The notes beneath the pieces were generated by a model, which saw nothing but the letters and a program-made list of their open reading frames with translations, searched no databases and had not been told where the DNA came from. Both the position numbers and the translations under genes were made by a program. Of a stretch of DNA of 64,000 nucleotides, positions 60,714 through 64,000 are shown piece after piece (the first letter of the stretch is position 1; each line of letters begins with the position of its first letter). Source of the stretch: Sipunculus nudus (taxonomy: Eukaryota; Annelida; Sipuncula; Golfingiida; Sipunculidae); assembly GCA_026874595.1 (NCBI GenBank), contig CM049311.1:62953453-63017452 (forward strand), read 5' to 3'.

Positions 60714-60923
60714 CAGAAGCGGATCCGGGGGGGGTCCAGTGGGTCCGGACCCTCCCTTTTTCACCCGAAGCAACCTTTTTTAAGGGGTTTTAGACGTAGT
60801 TTTGCGGCCTGGACCCCCCCCCCCCCCCTTTTCCAGACGTGATGACCTTTTTTTTAAGGATTTTTATTAGTCCTCCTGGGTTGAACCCCGCCCCCCTTTT
60901 CCTAATTCCTGGATCCGCCCCTG
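60714..60923. mobile_element. Short hAT-like MITE
   Basis: Ends CAGAAGCGGATCCGG and CTGGATCCGCCCCTG are inverted repeats of the widespread CAGGGGCGGATCC type. GTGAAG flanks both sides, a probable remnant of an 8-bp target duplication. The interior is rich in C and G runs (GACCCCCC, GGGGGGTCC). Confidence 0.8.
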
Positions 60924-61102
60924 GTGAAGGGACAGAACCTGAGTGCAGACGAACTTAATGAAATGTCATGACATCGACCTGGACAGCGTGAAAAAGAAGT
61001 CTGCGCAGTGTTCTAATGCACCTGGTAATATAGGCCGAATAAGTGAATGCCCACATGGGGAGGCTTGTATTGCTTGGAATGCAGATTTATTGTTGGTGTA
61101 AT

Positions 61103-62641
61103 TGTATCCGCCAAAACAGAGTTTTGCGGATACTATGTTTTCAGCTGGCCGCCGCCGCCGCCGCGTAGGTGTCCGGAGAACTCTCAGTAACCACTGGGCG
61201 GAATTTTCCGAAACCCGGGATTATGTTCGGGTCACATGTGAACTGCTGCGCCCCGATTTTGTTTTGACCTCTGACCTTTCCTTTGCGCTCTGCGTCCGTT
61301 TGTGCGTCTGTTTCCATACATAAACCCACATACCTCGGGAACCGTTTGATCGATCAGGAAAATTTTTTTTGCACAAATGTAGCCCTCGGAGAGCTTTATA
61401 ACATACACCAAAAATGGTGGCGCCACCTGCAACCATGTTTGCACAGTGTTCATCTGTTCGTCTGCCTTGGGTTAAAATCACTCATATCTCTGCAGTGACT
61501 TGACTAATTCACCTGAAATTGGGCATGCGTAAACATCCTGGATAGCTTTTCTGATTTTATGACAGGTGGCGCCACCTACATTCACGTTTACGCTGCAGAC
61601 ATCCAAGCTCATATCTCGGGAACCGTTTGACCGATCAGGAAAATTCTTTTGCACAAATGTAGCCCTTGGAGAGCTTTATAACATACACCAAAAATGGTGG
61701 CGCCACCTGCAACCATGTTTGCACAGTGTCCATCTGTTCGTCTGCCTTGGGTTAAAATCACTCATATCTCTGCAGTGACTAGACTGATTCACCTGAAATT
61801 CGGCATGCGTACACATCCTGGATAGCTTTTCTGATTTTATGACAGGTGGCGCCACCTACATTCACGTTTACGCTGCAGACATCAAAGCTCGTATCTCGGG
61901 AACCGTTTGACCGATCAGGAAAATTCTTTTGCACAAATGTAGCCCTTGGAGAGCTTTATAACATACACCGAAAATGGTGGCACCACCTGCAACCATGTTT
62001 GCACAGTGTCCATCTGTTCGTCTGCCTTGGGTTAAAATCACTCATATCTCTGCAGTGGTTTGACTAATTCACCTGAAATTCGGCATGCTTATACATCCTG
62101 GATAGCTTTTCTGATTTTATGACAGGTGGCGCCACCTACAATCAAGTTTACGCTGCAGACATCCAAGCTCATATCTAGGGAACCGTTTGACCGATTGGGC
62201 CAAAATTTTGCATGTGTATAAAGCTCACATAGCTCTTTATCATACGCAAAACTGGTGGCGCCACCTGCAGCCATGTTTGCACAGCTCCCATCTGTTTGTC
62301 TGCCATGGGATAAAATCACTCATATCTCGGCAGTGGTTTGACATATCTGCCTAAAATTTTGCAAGTTTATACATCCCCGACAGCTCTCTTGATTTTATGA
62401 CAGGTGGCGCCACCTGCATTCTAGTTTATGCAGCAGATATCCAAGCTCATATCTTGGGAACCATTTGACCGATTGGGCCAAAGTTTTGCATGTGTATAGA
62501 GCTTTCTGGATTTTTTGGTAGGTAGCGCAACCTACATACACAATTTGGCTGCAGACATCCATGCTAATATGCAACACATCATCCGTTCCACTCTGATTTA
62601 GGCGGATACAAGTAGTCGCTTGTCGACTACCCGTATTCTAG
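61103..62641 (+). mobile_element. Family D Helentron/pearl-like element (copy D3)
   Basis: Complete: TGTATCCGCCAAAAC hairpin, CCG run, TGCGTCCGTTTGTGCGTCTG, core units of about 280 bp, GGCGGATAC, hairpin GTAGTCG/CGACTAC, CTAG at 62638-62641. Very close to D1 in sequence but with one core unit fewer. Confidence 0.9.
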
Positions 62642-63260
62642 TTCAAATTTGAATGGCTTATGTGTACATGAATGGACATATTGCCAGAACTGCGGAAGTC
62701 TTGGGTTAGACGCTACGGCGCATTATATGTTCCCCTTTTCTGCACTTTGAATCACATGATAAAAAATGTTCTCAAATTAAACCGTGAAAACTTACAACAC
62801 GTACTGCTTGTAACAAGTTGTTAAATGATAGAGCCAAGGACACTTTCAGGAAACTTCGTTTTATTCCAAAACATTAACATTTTTATTTGGTAATATTTTA
62901 TTTGGCCATTTTGGTGTTTTAACGTTTACAATTATTAAAGGGGTTACAAGGATTATACGATTAAATACTTGCTGCGTGACACATGAGCCGGACAGACGAA
63001 ATTTTGGACCATAATTAGGACCCCTACACGAGTTAAATACAAGCATATTTAAAGTTATAATGTGTGAATGTTTTCAGTCGATATAATTAACTTAAAGTGG
63101 AATATTCCTTTTTGATATTGGTACATAACTTTTTAGTAAAATTGTTCATTGCACATTTGACCAAAACCCTTTGCCTCTAGAACCCTAAATGATTGCTCTT
63201 GAAATGCACTTTCTTGGTTTGCAAACAATTATTTTATCTAATTGATATTATTCATCTACA
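62642..63260. other. Intergenic DNA, nothing recognised
   Basis: No coding, RNA or repeat terminus seen. Confidence 0.45.
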
Positions 63261-63480
63261 TTAGGGACAAAAAAACAAAGTATGCTTCTCAGGCACTTTT
63301 TTCAGAAATCAGTGGGCCGGGGCTTGCGCTTTTTTTTTTTTTTTTTTTTTTTTGTTAAAGCACTTCATTACAAAGGAAATCTTATCAAAATTGTATAATT
63401 TTATCTTCTTGAAAGAAACGTCCGAGCGGCTGTAGCTAAAAAAATTGGTAAGTTTCTATTGAAAGTCTAAATATTTTTTT
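63261..63480 (+). mobile_element. Partial copy of the family E MITE
   Basis: TATGCTTCTCAGGCACTTTT corresponds to the left end at 5366, and CTTCTTGAAAGAAACGTCCG to the interior at 7280. No right terminus was found, so it is truncated or diverged. A 20-plus T run is at about 63331-63354. Confidence 0.6.
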
Positions 63481-64000
63481 TATTATTTTTTTTTCTTTTT
63501 CGTTAGTTATGGTAAAGTACCAGTAGCAAATGTGATTTTCTTTTTCTTATCAAGCGGTGACCAGTTAGATGTAAATGAAAAACAAACATGGAACATACTG
63601 ATTGAATATATTTACTTTTCATTTAGAGTTTTTTTTCTTTCTGGAAACAAAGTATATTGATCTTGAATATTGAACTTGTGTAAGAGAAACCTTGAATGCT
63701 TGATATAATGTTCAAAGGCTTTCAGAATTCATCTGACGTTTGGGCCGATAACCAATAAGAAACGATCACCACTTATTATATTTGCACCACAATGATACTT
63801 TGTATCTCTGTGGTGCCATAGGTTTCAGCAAAGTAATTATCTTGAGTGCCGAATAGCCGAATAGGGTGCAGTCATACCAACAGACAATTTATCATGAAAA
63901 TTACCGCTAAATCCGCCCTATACTGTACTAAATAATATATCGTATTCCACTCCCAATTGCTCTCGCTTGAACATAGAGCGAGAACAAAGTGAGAATGGAA
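63481..64000. other. Window end, nothing recognised
   Basis: AT-rich without visible genes or repeat termini. Confidence 0.45.

Overview
The window looks like nuclear DNA of an invertebrate, most likely a bivalve mollusc. It is AT-rich, has spliced genes with multi-kilobase introns, and is dense in non-autonomous elements whose layout recalls the bivalve 'pearl'/Helentron-derived (HINE-type) repeats: a short terminal hairpin, a GTCC-rich tract, a core of 120-340 bp tandem units, a 3' hairpin and a CTAG-like end. The taxon is inferred from repeat style and was not tested by a search. No bacterial features, tRNA or rRNA genes are visible.

One gene is clear: the 3' part of an ASK-family MAP3K (MAP3K5/6/15 group) on the plus strand, 13 exons from 9362 to 47955. 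All splice sites are AG/GT, all junction phases agree, and the exons join into an open frame of 459 codons plus a stop. They encode the region after the kinase domain: a basic stretch with a 14-3-3-type RSxSxP motif, the conserved LRKDSERRATL block, the regulatory segment with HWMFALD, a coiled coil, and a C-terminal SAM domain. The kinase domain must lie upstream of base 1 or in exons I cannot see. The 3' UTR begins at 47956 and holds several poly(A) signals and an 18-bp tandem array of TCATGTGAC boxes.

The introns are largely mobile DNA. Six families (called A, B, C, D, F and G here) have different termini but one shared plan, and they are inserted in each other, for example B in C in A at 1064-4698, and D in B at 11644-18495. 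Other elements are a MITE with long inverted ends (5343-7431), a hAT-like element and a pogo/mariner-like element both set in TA microsatellite (31741-33440), a TA-flanked inverted-repeat element (43030-43984) and a small hAT MITE (60714-60923). The last MAP3K intron is mostly a 30-bp minisatellite (44596-47320).

Beyond about 53.6 kb, minus-strand segments with splice-like borders and coding-like frames suggest a second, unidentified and probably decayed locus running tail-to-tail with the MAP3K gene. A 2.6-kb minisatellite with a 22-25 bp unit (56962-59585) lies inside it. A nearly intact family D copy lies at 61103-62641.
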